Below are positions 8,754-17,400 of a stretch of 28,962 nucleotides of DNA, in pieces. The position numbers were made by a program, and so were the translations under genes. The stretch spans positions 1-28,962 of the forward strand of contig JABHDC010000122.1 in the NCBI GenBank assembly GCA_018673255.1, read 5' to 3'. The stretch is from Gemmatimonadota bacterium (GTDB taxonomy: Bacteria > Latescibacterota > UBA2968 > UBA8231). How positions within the stretch are numbered: position 1 is the stretch's first letter; each line of letters opens with the position of its first letter. The notes beneath the pieces are model-generated. The model was not told the DNA's origin. It did not search any database and worked only from the letters and a program-made list of their open reading frames with translations.

Positions 8754-9739
8754 GCGGAAACGCGATCGTACACAACGTGCATCCTGACATTGTCAAACGT
8801 ATGGCCGATGCGGCCCATGCCCTGTTGCAGACACTGGATGCGGATCAGCGCCAGAAGATCTCGATCCCCTTCGAGGGGGATATTCGCACGGACTGGCACT
8901 ACATCCCCAGGGATCGCCCGGGTCTGCCCATGAAGGAGATGGATGCGACGCAGCAGCAACTGACGAAGCTGCTGATATCGACGGGTTTGAGTGCGTCCGG
9001 TCATCAGACGGCGATGACGATCATGGAACTGGAAACGGTGCTGGCCCAGATCGAGGGAGCCGGCCGACGGTTCCCCCGGGATCCGGAACTCTACTACCTG
9101 AGTCTCTTCGGCGATGTCGCCACCGAACAGCCCTGGGGCTGGCGTTTCGAGGGGCACCACATCTCCATCAACCACACGATTGTCGAAGGGCGAAGATTGG
9201 CTCCGGCCCCGTTGTTCTTCGGCAGCAATCCGGCGCAAGTGCGGCACGGTGAACGCGAAGGGCTGCGCGCCCTGGCGGCTGAAGAAGATCTGGCCAGGGA
9301 ACTGCTCGAGGCACTGGACCCTGATCAACAGGCGCAGGCGATCATCGGTGGTGAGGCGCCGGACGATATCCTGACGACGAATGTCGTCACCGTCACAGAT
9401 GAAGTGGCGCCCGAGGGTCTGTGTGGCAGCGACATGTCTGCTTCCCAGCGCCAGGTGCTGGAGGGGCTGATCCACGTCTACGTCGGCCGTATGCCGGACG
9501 AGGCGGCCGAACGCGAGATGGAACGCATCCGGATGACCGATCTGACCCAGGCCTGCTTCGTCTGGGCCGGGTCGACGAAACGGGGGCAGGGCCATTACTA
9601 CCGCGTCCAGGGCGATTGTTTTGTTGCCGAATACGACAATACCCAAAACGATGCGAACCACATTCACGCGGTGTGGCGCGATCTGCAGGACGACTTCGGT
9701 CGTCAGCTGCTGGCCCAGCACTACCGCGATGGTCACTAA
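8750..9739 (+). CDS. DUF3500 family protein
   Basis: The 329-residue protein carries the signature stretches I associate with DUF3500: RFEGHHISINHTIVEG, FFGSNPAQVRHGEREGLRALAAEEDLARELLEALDPDQQ, and the C-terminal YRVQGDCFVAEYDNTQNDANHIHAVWRDLQDDFGRQLLAQHY. Family function is not established; the many conserved His, Asp and Asn residues suggest a hydrolase or metal enzyme, which is inference only. No signal peptide is visible. The start is a TTG at 8750 inside a TTGA overlap with the bicupin stop, so the two genes are probably co-translated. It lies in a run with a GH13 enzyme and a sugar-isomerase-like barrel, which points to carbohydrate metabolism. Confidence 0.85.
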   Translation: MSGNAIVHNVHPDIVKRMADAAHALLQTLDADQRQKISIPFEGDIRTDWHYIPRDRPGLPMKEMDATQQQLTKLLISTGLSASGHQTAMTIMELETVLAQIEGAGRRFPRDPELYYLSLFGDVATEQPWGWRFEGHHISINHTIVEGRRLAPAPLFFGSNPAQVRHGEREGLRALAAEEDLARELLEALDPDQQAQAIIGGEAPDDILTTNVVTVTDEVAPEGLCGSDMSASQRQVLEGLIHVYVGRMPDEAAEREMERIRMTDLTQACFVWAGSTKRGQGHYYRVQGDCFVAEYDNTQNDANHIHAVWRDLQDDFGRQLLAQHYRDGH

Positions 9740-9799
9740 CGTGCCCGAGCCGCAACTGCAGGAGGCGCTGCCGTCGCTCGCCAGATTCGGGCTCGCCAC

Positions 9800-12175
9800 T
9801 TGAGCACATCCGTTGCTCCCATCCACGCGGCCAATGAGATGAGCACGACCCCCCGGCAGCAGGTGCTCAAGTGCCAACTGCACGATGATTTCGTGCCTGG
9901 CGCCTACGACAACTGGGTGGTCTGGGCAGGGGCCCTGTCGGCGCAGATCGGCGAGTTGAGTTTTGCTGCCACTCTCGCCCGAGCCTACGTCGACGAAGAG
10001 CAACATCGGCAGTTGCAGGTGCGAGTGGAGCTGTTCTTCGGTGGCCTCGACATGAGTCAGATTCGCACCGGCGACATCGACGCAAGACTATGGACCGATG
10101 CCGTACCTGCACCCGGGTACGTACCGATGGCGCTGGTCGTCAACGAGGATGGTACCCCCGAAGAGGGTGTGCCCCGCCTGTGTGAGGCCAATCTCGTCTT
10201 CGTGAGTGATCGGGTGTCGCTGACGACACCCGGCACGTTCTCCTACACCGCCGAATTCTCCGCTGACGGACTGCCCCTCGAAGATCCCGGCAAGCACTGG
10301 GTTGCCCTCAACGACCTGGCGCCGAATCAGGACGGGCTGGTTGTGGTGTCGCCACGCTGGGTCGAGTCCGGGCCGACGATGATGGAGGTCAGCCTGCGGA
10401 AATTGGGCGCGCAGGTGGATACTGAAGGACATTTTCACGGCGGCCATATCGAAGACCTGACGGCTGTCGTGGCGGATCTGCCCGTGGATGTCATCTACCT
10501 GCTGCCATTCTTCAAACCCGGTTTTGGCGATCTGCACACGAAACTGGATGTACGGAAGGGTGAACTGGGCAGCCCCTATGCGGTCGCCGATTTCTTCTCG
10601 CTGGATCCGACCCTGGTGCCGGATCCGGATTCGATCGATCTGGCCGGATTGCTCGCCCAGGATCTGTTCGATGCAGGTGACGTGACCGAGATCTTCGGCG
10701 ACCAGTCGCCGTCACCGGAAGAGCTGGCCGATCAGGGGGCGCCTCAGGTGGCGCGCTCACTTGGCGCCGATGGCCTCGCCCAACTCACCGGCCGCGCCCA
10801 CTTGCGTGCGTTGACACGACGGGCGCACGAGGTGGGCAAGCGGGTGATCTTCGATCTGGTGCTGATGCAGACCAGTCGCGACCACCCGCTCATCCGTCAG
10901 CACCCGGAATGGTATGTTCAGGAGCCGGATGGTCGGCCCGCGATCCATCGAATCGCCTGGCTCGAGTATTCTGACGTCGCCCTCTTCGACCTCTCCTTCA
11001 ACGAGCCGTTGCAGGAATACCTGCTGCAGATCGCTCCCTACTGGATTGAGCGGTGTGATCTGGATGGCGTCCGCATCGATGCAAGTCAGACCGTGGACCG
11101 GCCCTTCCTGAAACGCCTGCACAACCGGATTCATGGGATCCGGCCGGAGGCGCTGGTGCTGGGTGAGACCCTGTGTCCGCTGCAGGAAGCGACGGATATC
11201 CCCGTGGACATGATCTATGCCCTGTTCGTCGATTTCCACCGGGACGCTGAAAAAGCGGCGCCACTGATCGATTTTCTTGAGCTGATGCACTCCACCTTTG
11301 CAGCCGGTACGGTAGCCAAAGCGTATTTTGAGAATCACGACAGTCCGCGGGCCTCTCACGTGTGGGCGCAGCGCTTCGACGAACTATTGCAGGCGGCACC
11401 GAAGGCGCTCGATCACTGGTCACGACTCGCGTCTGGACTCGAAGCCAGATCCGATGCCAGATCTGATGCCAGACCCGCAGCTGGGCCGGATGGTGGCCCG
11501 ATCAGCCCGGCGCGGATGATGGTGGTGGCCAAGAACCTGCAGGCGAGCCTCATCGATGCGAGCCTTGGCATGGCGCCGCAGCCGGCTGCGGCAGCCGACG
11601 ACCAGCGACCGCATCTGTCTGGTGGTACGCGGCTGGCATGGGCGCTGGAGTGGGGCAGTCAGTGGGCGGAAATGCAACGTACCGATTTCGAACAACCGAC
11701 TTTGCTGAAGCCTGAGTGGGCGCAGACGTCACCCGGGCTGGATCTGAGCGAGGCCTATCGGCGGTTGCCCCACGTGCTGGCTTCGTGCACCGAGTTGCAG
11801 GACGGGGCCGTCTACTATCATCGCCACGTGACCGAGACGGATTCGGTGTTGGCGGCGACGCGTTATGTGCACGAGAGTGCGCTGCTTGTCCTGCACAATC
11901 TCGATGCAGTGGCCGAACACACAGTCGATATTGATCTGTCGTGGTTGACGGTGAATCCCGTCCTGCGAGACGTCATCTATGACTCATACGATGCACTCCG
12001 CCTGGTGTCATCACAGACGCCGAGTCTTACTATTCAGGGGTCACACCTGTCCACGGTGCTGGCACCCCTGCAATCACGCTTCCTGCGTCTGACCTGGGTG
12101 CCCTCACCGACGATGTCGATGGGGGCTGGTTCGACGCCGGCAGTACCCCAACCGAATGACCTCCAACCCGAATGA
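9800..12175 (+). CDS. GH13-family (alpha-amylase superfamily) enzyme, GlgE-like
   Basis: This 791-residue protein has an N-terminal beta-rich domain (about 20-200) followed by a catalytic (beta/alpha)8 barrel. All three GH13 catalytic residues are visible: nucleophile D427 in LDGVRIDAS, acid/base E456 in LVLGET, and stabiliser D514 in [37 protein letters not shown] resembles the GlgE maltosyltransferase / GH13_3 group, which moves maltose from maltose-1-phosphate onto glucans. A PKKYEDI-type segment of true GlgE is not seen, so donor use is uncertain. A low-complexity insert (about 548-570) sits late in the barrel, and a C-terminal beta domain follows. The TTG at 9800 is the first start; the ATG at 9839 is the alternative. 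It is cytoplasmic, with no signal peptide. Confidence 0.8.
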   Translation: MSTSVAPIHAANEMSTTPRQQVLKCQLHDDFVPGAYDNWVVWAGALSAQIGELSFAATLARAYVDEEQHRQLQVRVELFFGGLDMSQIRTGDIDARLWTDAVPAPGYVPMALVVNEDGTPEEGVPRLCEANLVFVSDRVSLTTPGTFSYTAEFSADGLPLEDPGKHWVALNDLAPNQDGLVVVSPRWVESGPTMMEVSLRKLGAQVDTEGHFHGGHIEDLTAVVADLPVDVIYLLPFFKPGFGDLHTKLDVRKGELGSPYAVADFFSLDPTLVPDPDSIDLAGLLAQDLFDAGDVTEIFGDQSPSPEELADQGAPQVARSLGADGLAQLTGRAHLRALTRRAHEVGKRVIFDLVLMQTSRDHPLIRQHPEWYVQEPDGRPAIHRIAWLEYSDVALFDLSFNEPLQEYLLQIAPYWIERCDLDGVRIDASQTVDRPFLKRLHNRIHGIRPEALVLGETLCPLQEATDIPVDMIYALFVDFHRDAEKAAPLIDFLELMHSTFAAGTVAKAYFENHDSPRASHVWAQRFDELLQAAPKALDHWSRLASGLEARSDARSDARPAAGPDGGPISPARMMVVAKNLQASLIDASLGMAPQPAAAADDQRPHLSGGTRLAWALEWGSQWAEMQRTDFEQPTLLKPEWAQTSPGLDLSEAYRRLPHVLASCTELQDGAVYYHRHVTETDSVLAATRYVHESALLVLHNLDAVAEHTVDIDLSWLTVNPVLRDVIYDSYDALRLVSSQTPSLTIQGSHLSTVLAPLQSRFLRLTWVPSPTMSMGAGSTPAVPQPNDLQPE
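11441..11476 (+). repeat. Three tandem 12-bp units in the GH13 gene
   Basis: Units start at 11441, 11453 and 11465 and encode EARS, DARS and DARP. The period is a multiple of three, so the frame is kept. They form part of an Ala/Asp/Pro-rich linker in an otherwise well-ordered enzyme. Confidence 0.7.
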
Positions 12176-12192
12176 CAATGTCAGGAGAGAGT

Positions 12193-12891
12193 ATGAATTC
12201 TTCCCGTACCCGCTGGCTGATGGTGGCCGTGTCGCTGGCTACCGTCGCCTGGTCCTGTGGCGCCACCGAGTCTTCCAGCGCCAAGCCCGAAGTGACGGTG
12301 ACCACCGCGCAGGATAGCACCCTGTATGCCATTGGTCACGGCCTGGCCCAGAATTTCCGGATGCAGGGCATGTTCGATGAGACTGAAGTCGAGATCGTCG
12401 CCCTCGGCGTCAAAGACGGCATCCTCGGCGTCGACTTTGATGTGCAGGCCCACGTGCAGCAGATGAACGAGTTGATGGTGGCGCGCAACGAAACGATCAT
12501 GGCGGCCAAGAAGGTGGAAGCCGAGGCGTATCTGGCGACGGCCGCTGCCGAACCGGGTGCCATCCGCACCGAGTCGGGTCTGGTCTATCTGGAGACGGTT
12601 GCAGGCACCGGCCCGATGCCGACAGTTACCGACTCGATCACCGTCCACTATCACGGTAGCCTCGAAGATGGTACGGTCTTCGACAGCTCTGTCGATCGTG
12701 GCACGCCGATCCCTTTCCGACTCGGTCAGGTGATCCCCGGATGGCAGGAAGGCCTGCAGTTGATGAAAGAGGGCGGCAAGGCAAAGTTGACGATTCCGGG
12801 TGAATTGGCCTACGGTCCCCGTGGGCAGGGTTTGATCCCGCCCAATGCGACGCTCATCTTCGAAGTTGAGTTGATCAAGGTCCACAAGTAA
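12193..12891 (+). CDS. FKBP-type peptidyl-prolyl cis-trans isomerase, probable lipoprotein
   Basis: The 232-residue protein has an N-terminal hydrophobic segment ending in WSCG (C22), an imperfect lipobox, so it is probably exported and lipid-anchored. Residues 35-115 form a helical FKBP N-terminal (dimerisation) domain; 120-232 form the FKBP catalytic domain ([38 protein letters not shown], ending [14 protein letters not shown]). The layout matches FkpA/Mip-type folding helpers, which speed prolyl isomerisation in the envelope. I chose the ATG at 12193 because AGGAGAGAG (12183-12191) directly precedes it with good phasing; an upstream in-frame start at 12172 overlaps the GH13 gene. It is an odd companion for carbohydrate enzymes and may just share the transcript. 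Confidence 0.9.
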   Translation: MNSSRTRWLMVAVSLATVAWSCGATESSSAKPEVTVTTAQDSTLYAIGHGLAQNFRMQGMFDETEVEIVALGVKDGILGVDFDVQAHVQQMNELMVARNETIMAAKKVEAEAYLATAAAEPGAIRTESGLVYLETVAGTGPMPTVTDSITVHYHGSLEDGTVFDSSVDRGTPIPFRLGQVIPGWQEGLQLMKEGGKAKLTIPGELAYGPRGQGLIPPNATLIFEVELIKVHK

Positions 12892-12922
12892 GCGTGGGCG
12901 TGTCACCGAATCGGAGACTTTG

Positions 12923-12930
12923 AAAAGGAG
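12923..12930 (+). promoter_or_regulatory. Ribosome binding site fixing the GTG start at 12939
   Basis: AAAAGGAG ends eight bases before the GTG at 12939. This strong Shine-Dalgarno match supports the non-ATG start of the sugar-isomerase-like gene. Confidence 0.75.
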
Positions 12931-12938
12931 CTTGAGCG

Positions 12939-13754
12939 GTGTCGAGCATCGGTGTGATCCATTACAACTGGCCCGGTTATGACCTGGAAGGGTTTGCCCG
13001 TCGCGCCAGCGAGATTGGCTACAAGTCCACCGAGTTACAGATCGGTGATATCTGGGATGAGGAGAATGACGACGACGGCAAGCGCGCCGAAGAAGTGCGC
13101 GAGATGTTCGCCGCTGTCGGCATGACGATCTCCGCCGTGGCGGCAGGCAATGACTTCCTGCAGGCCGATCGGGCCGACTGGGAGGCGCAGATCAAGCGCT
13201 ACCGGCGGGTCTGCCAGATTATCCCGCACACGGGTACTGACATCATTCGATCGGATGGCGGCTGGAATCGTGGTGGCAATGTGCCGGAGGATCAGTGGGA
13301 TGGCATGATGCTAGAAGCATTCCAGCGTTGCGCCGAGTTCCTGGAAGAGCTCAATGTGCGGATCGCCCTCGACAATCACGGCGTGTCGACGAATGATGGC
13401 GACTGGCAGTTGAGTCTGATCGAACGTGTGGGGTCATCGCGTCTGGGCGTCAATCTGGACACGATGAACTACCGCTGGTACGGGCACTCGCTCGAGAAGA
13501 TCGATCACTTCTACGAGATCCTGGCACCACACGTCTTCCACACGCACATGAAAGACGGCACCTGCGATCAACCCCGTGGTGGCAACTACAAGGGCGCCGC
13601 CCTCGGTGAAGGCGAGATCCATCTGGATCACGTGCTCAGCTGTCTGCGCAAGGTTGGCTACGATGGAGCCTGGACGGCTGAATATGAGGGCCCGGAGCCT
13701 GAAGGTGGTGTCGGCTACGAGAAGTGCTACACCTGGCTTGCTGCCAACGTCTGA
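12939..13754 (+). CDS. Sugar phosphate isomerase/epimerase-like TIM-barrel protein
   Basis: The 271-residue protein belongs to the xylose isomerase-like / AP-endonuclease-2-fold group. Metal-ligand segments lie along the barrel: STELQIGD (first Glu), VRIALDNHGV, LGVNLDTMNYRW, HVFHTHMKDGT and the closing AEYEGPE (last Glu). Relatives interconvert ketoses and aldoses or epimerise sugars and inositols, and are often encoded near Gfo/Idh/MocA enzymes, as here. It starts with a GTG preceded by a strong ribosome site 47 bases after the FKBP stop, and is the last gene of the plus run. The exact substrate is not recognisable. Confidence 0.88.
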   Translation: MSSIGVIHYNWPGYDLEGFARRASEIGYKSTELQIGDIWDEENDDDGKRAEEVREMFAAVGMTISAVAAGNDFLQADRADWEAQIKRYRRVCQIIPHTGTDIIRSDGGWNRGGNVPEDQWDGMMLEAFQRCAEFLEELNVRIALDNHGVSTNDGDWQLSLIERVGSSRLGVNLDTMNYRWYGHSLEKIDHFYEILAPHVFHTHMKDGTCDQPRGGNYKGAALGEGEIHLDHVLSCLRKVGYDGAWTAEYEGPEPEGGVGYEKCYTWLAANV

Positions 13755-13825
13755 TCGCGCCTGAACAGGTCGGCAGACCAGAGACAGCATACTGGTTGTA
13801 GCAGATCAGATGTGGGTAATAATCG

Positions 13826-13860
13826 AAAGGGCGCCCTGCCAGTCTGGCAGGGCGCCCTTT
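13826..13860. terminator. Perfect 16-bp hairpin, likely bidirectional terminator
   Basis: Positions 13826-13841 and 13845-13860 are exact inverse complements around a three-base loop (GTC), giving a very GC-rich stem with AAA/TTT at its base. It lies 72 bases after the stop of the plus-run last gene and 86 bases beyond the stop of the minus gene at 13946, so it could end both transcripts. The U-tract is short (three bases within the stem). Confidence 0.8.
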
Positions 13861-13945
13861 CGCATTCTCTGTGGGGTCGTGTCGTCCAGGTTTGTCCGTT
13901 CGGACGGCCGCCTCGGCGTCACCCGGTCAGAACCGGGCGCATCGC

Positions 13946-14266
13946 CTACGAGACGCGGCGCGCATCGGAGCGCTTCCTTCGCGCTGACTCTTCACCCTTC
14001 ATCTCACCCATCTCTTTCTTCAGCCGGCTGATCTTCTTCTCGATCTTGCCCTTCTTCTTGTCCATCAGGCTCTTATTCTTCGAGATGATCGACTTCTGCC
14101 CTTGAGCAGCCTTCAACCGTCCCAGTGCTTCGCTCTTGATCTGGGCAACCTGGTTGATCTGACGATTCATTCGCCCAAGCAACTGTGTTGTCATCACCTT
14201 GGCGACAATCACGCCAAAGGAGAAGACCAGAGCTGCGAGCATGGATGGAAGTTCGAGAGCTTGCAT
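13946..14266 (-). CDS. Small membrane-anchored lysine-rich coiled-coil protein
   Basis: I do not recognise a family. The 106-residue protein has one N-terminal hydrophobic segment (about 9-28, LAALVFSFGVIVAKVMTT) followed by a highly charged, Lys/Glu/Arg-rich region (about 30-100) with helical heptad character (KSLMDKKKGKIEKKISRLKKEMGEMKG). It probably sits in the inner membrane with a cytoplasmic or periplasmic coiled coil. The ATG at 14266 has AAGG upstream at a fair distance. A good A/T-rich promoter lies about 80-110 bases upstream, and the strong hairpin at 13826-13860 lies downstream, so it looks like a single-gene unit just after HrpA. The high lysine content differs from its neighbours. 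Function is unknown. Confidence 0.7.
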   Translation of the reverse strand: MQALELPSMLAALVFSFGVIVAKVMTTQLLGRMNRQINQVAQIKSEALGRLKAAQGQKSIISKNKSLMDKKKGKIEKKISRLKKEMGEMKGEESARRKRSDARRVS

Positions 14267-14343
14267 GGACCTTCAGCGTTCAGACAGAGCGCGAACGGGG
14301 AAGAAAACAGGGTTTCGAGCCGGCGCTCGAGATGATGTAGCTC

Positions 14344-14376
14344 ATATATATATAGTCTGTCACGGTGGAGGATCAA
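14344..14376 (-). promoter_or_regulatory. Candidate sigma-70-type promoter for the small coiled-coil gene
   Basis: On the minus strand TTGATC (14371-14376) is followed after 16 bases by an alternating TATATATATAT tract (14354 down to 14344), which offers -10 hexamers at spacings of 16 or 18. It lies about 80-110 bases upstream of the ATG at 14266 and stands out as the most A/T-rich spot in the area. Confidence 0.55.
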
Positions 14377-14421
14377 GGATTATCGGGGAGGTTCGGGGGA
14401 CAAACCCTTGTCAGTCTCCCT

Positions 14422-17400
14422 TCAGGGACCGGCCTTTTCGACTGCCTCCAGCTGCGTTTCGAGCCGTTTTACGGACACTTTCTGCGCCGTTCCCAGTTCC
14501 TGGGCGAAGATCGATACACGGAATTCCTCCAGCAGCCAGCGGTAGGCATCAATCTGTTGACGCTGGGCAGGGCCCGCCTCGTCCCAGGTGGCCACCAGGG
14601 TGGTGAGTCTGGCATCGAAGGACTCAACCTGCCGAATTTTGGTGCGATCACGGGAGCGATCTGCTCGGTACCGATCGGCGCGGACGTGGACGGCCTTCAG
14701 ATAACGGACCAGATCGGGTAATCGCTCCACATCGGTTGTGGCCAGGAAACCCGGTGGCAGAAGCCTGAGCAGATCCGCCTTCAGTTCGGGGTAGGGCTGG
14801 GTGATGGCGATGATCTGCCCGCGCCAGTCGACGATCTCCTCCAATTCGTCCAGAACGCGCTCCGACAATCCCTGGAGTCGATCCTTCGCCGTCTGCACCC
14901 GCGCTTCGTAGCGTTGTTTTGTCAGTGGCAACAGTGGCGGGGCCAGAAATAGATAGCGAGACAGAGACTTGTATGCCTGCCGTTCCAACTCGGCCGGTTC
15001 GCCCAAAGACCGGTGGCTAGTGACGATCTTGCGCAGGTCGCGCATTTCGCGCTGCAACCAGGCGATCTCTTCGGGCATGGCGAATTCGCACAGGCGCACG
15101 AGCGCATCGGGTGTGGACTGTTCGGCCTGCCCACGTTGGGCGAAGATGCGAACATGCACGCTGGCGCCATCCAGCTGGAGTCCGGGAAAGCCGAAGACGG
15201 GGATGCCCGACATCTGGGTCACTTCCAGTCGCTCGGGCAGATCGGTGAAGGACCAGTGGGTCACGTCATCCTGTTCCCAGGCTGAGACCGCTTTCTGCCA
15301 CGCATCACCGGCCTGTACCGGCGCTTCGGCCGGGCGCTCCAGCTGACCCGTCAATGTTGCCAGATTGCGACCGGCGACGATCGTTTCGCCTTCGGTGCCT
15401 TCCACCTCGACCCGCATCTGCAGATGGGTCGGGATCTGGGCCGGATCCCAATCGCCACGTCGCACGGCGATGCCGTATTCCTCTTGGAGACAGTTCTCCA
15501 GGGCATTCAGGAAAGAGCCATCGGCAGGCCGCAATTTGGGTGCGATCCGACGCGCCGTATCCGGAATGGGCACAAAGCGTTTACGCAATGCCTTGGGCAA
15601 TGATCGCAACAGACAGGTGGTCTTCTCCTCGCGCAGTCCTGGCACGAGCCACTCCAGCACATCGGCACGGACCGCATCGATCAAACGATAGGGGATCCGA
15701 ACGGTGATGCCGTCTTCGTCCTGACCGGGGGCGTAGGCATAGGTGATCGGCAGTCGTTCGCCGTTCTCCAGGTCCACGGCGGCAGGAAACGCATCTTCGT
15801 CCAGATCCAGCTCGTGCCCGCCCAGCAACTGGGATTCTTCGGCATGCAGGAAGCCGTCACTGCCCTGCTCCTTGATGACTCGATTCAGGTCCGCGACGGA
15901 GCCGACACCCTCGGGTAGCCGTTCGGCGTAGAAGTCGTGGTAGGCATTGTCCAGGTCGATGGCATGGCGTTGGCGTTGGCGCGCCTGCCAGGCCTCAAGG
16001 CGTCGGAGCAACTGCCGATTGTGCTCGTAAAATGGTTGCACGATGCCATCCACATCGGCAGCGATCAGGGCTTCGCGGATGAAGATGTCCGTCGCTTCAC
16101 GTGGGGCGATGCGACTGTAGCCGATACGTCGATTGGCGATGACGAGTCCGTGGAGTCGTACCGTTTCATGTGCCAGCACCCGTGAGTCTTTCCGACTCCA
16201 GTGCGGGTCGCGGTGAGAAATACGGCACAGATACTGGCCCAGCTGCTCGATCCACGCCGGCTCGATGGCGGCGGCCGTGCGCGCATACAGCCGATTCGTC
16301 TCCACCATCTCCGCCGCGATGATCCAGGTCGGATTCCGTGTGCGCTTCTGGCGGGCATCGCTCTTGGGAGCCCCTGCCGTCTCTTTCTGACGACCGGGCC
16401 GGTTGAAAAGCCCCGATCCGGGGAAGATCATCACCTGACGGCCCCGGGCGGCATTGTAGAGATTGTGGGCCTTGGGTTCTGCCTTCTTCAACGCCACATT
16501 GCTGAACAGACCGGTCAGGATGCAGCGGTGGATGGCATCGTAGGCCTCGGGCCCGACACCCGGTGGCTGCGTCTCGGGTGCTGGGGCGCTCTTGCTACCC
16601 CGAGTGCGCCGTCGTCGTTGGCCTTCGGGATCCCGTTGTGGGTTCGGAGCCGTCTGTGCATCGCGACCCAGGCAACTGACATCCAGTCGGAATCCACCCC
16701 GTTCGCGCAGGGCCCCTTCGAGCTGGGCGTGAATGTCACGCCATTCGCGCATGCGCATGAAGGAGAGGAAGTGTTCGCGACAGAAGCGGCGCATCTGGCT
16801 CTGGGTGGCTGTTTCCAGCTGATCGTGGTAGGCCTGCCAGATGTTGAACAGGGAGACAAAGTCTGAGCGGGGGTCGATGAATCGTTTGTGCTGGGCATCG
16901 GCCTCCGCCTGCTTGTCCGTGGGACGCTCGCGTGGATCCTGTACGGAGATGGCGGCGGCGATGATGAGTACTTCGGGAAGTGCCCCCTCGGCGTGGGCCT
17001 GCAGGATCATGCGGGACACAGTGGGCGCAATGGGCAGATGGGCCATGCCCGCGCCGAGGCGTGTCAGTTTCCGTTGGTGATCGATGGCGCCCAGCTCTTC
17101 CAACACCTGGTAGCCGCCGCGGATCGCGGCTGGCTGGGGTGGGTCGATGAAGGGAAAGGTCTCCACGCTGCCGAATTCGAGATCGAGCATGCGCAGGATC
17201 ACTTCGGCCAGATTGGCGCGCTGGATTTCCGGCTGGGTGTATTCGGGCCGGGAGAGAAAGTCCTCTTCGCTGAAAATCCGCACACAGATGCCTTCGGCAA
17301 CACGACCACAGCGACCCTTGCGTTGCTCGGCACTGGACTGACTGATGGCCTCGATGGGCAGACGCTGCGTCTGGGTGCGCGGGTTGTAGCGGCTGACGCG

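Noticed and set aside
8630..10006. 458-codon open frame on the minus strand
   Set aside because: It is antisense to the bicupin, DUF3500 and GH13 genes, all of which have recognisable family motifs.
14344..14354. Alternating AT tract as a replication origin or recombination site
   Set aside because: No DnaA boxes or flanking repeats; the position and spacing fit a -10 element.
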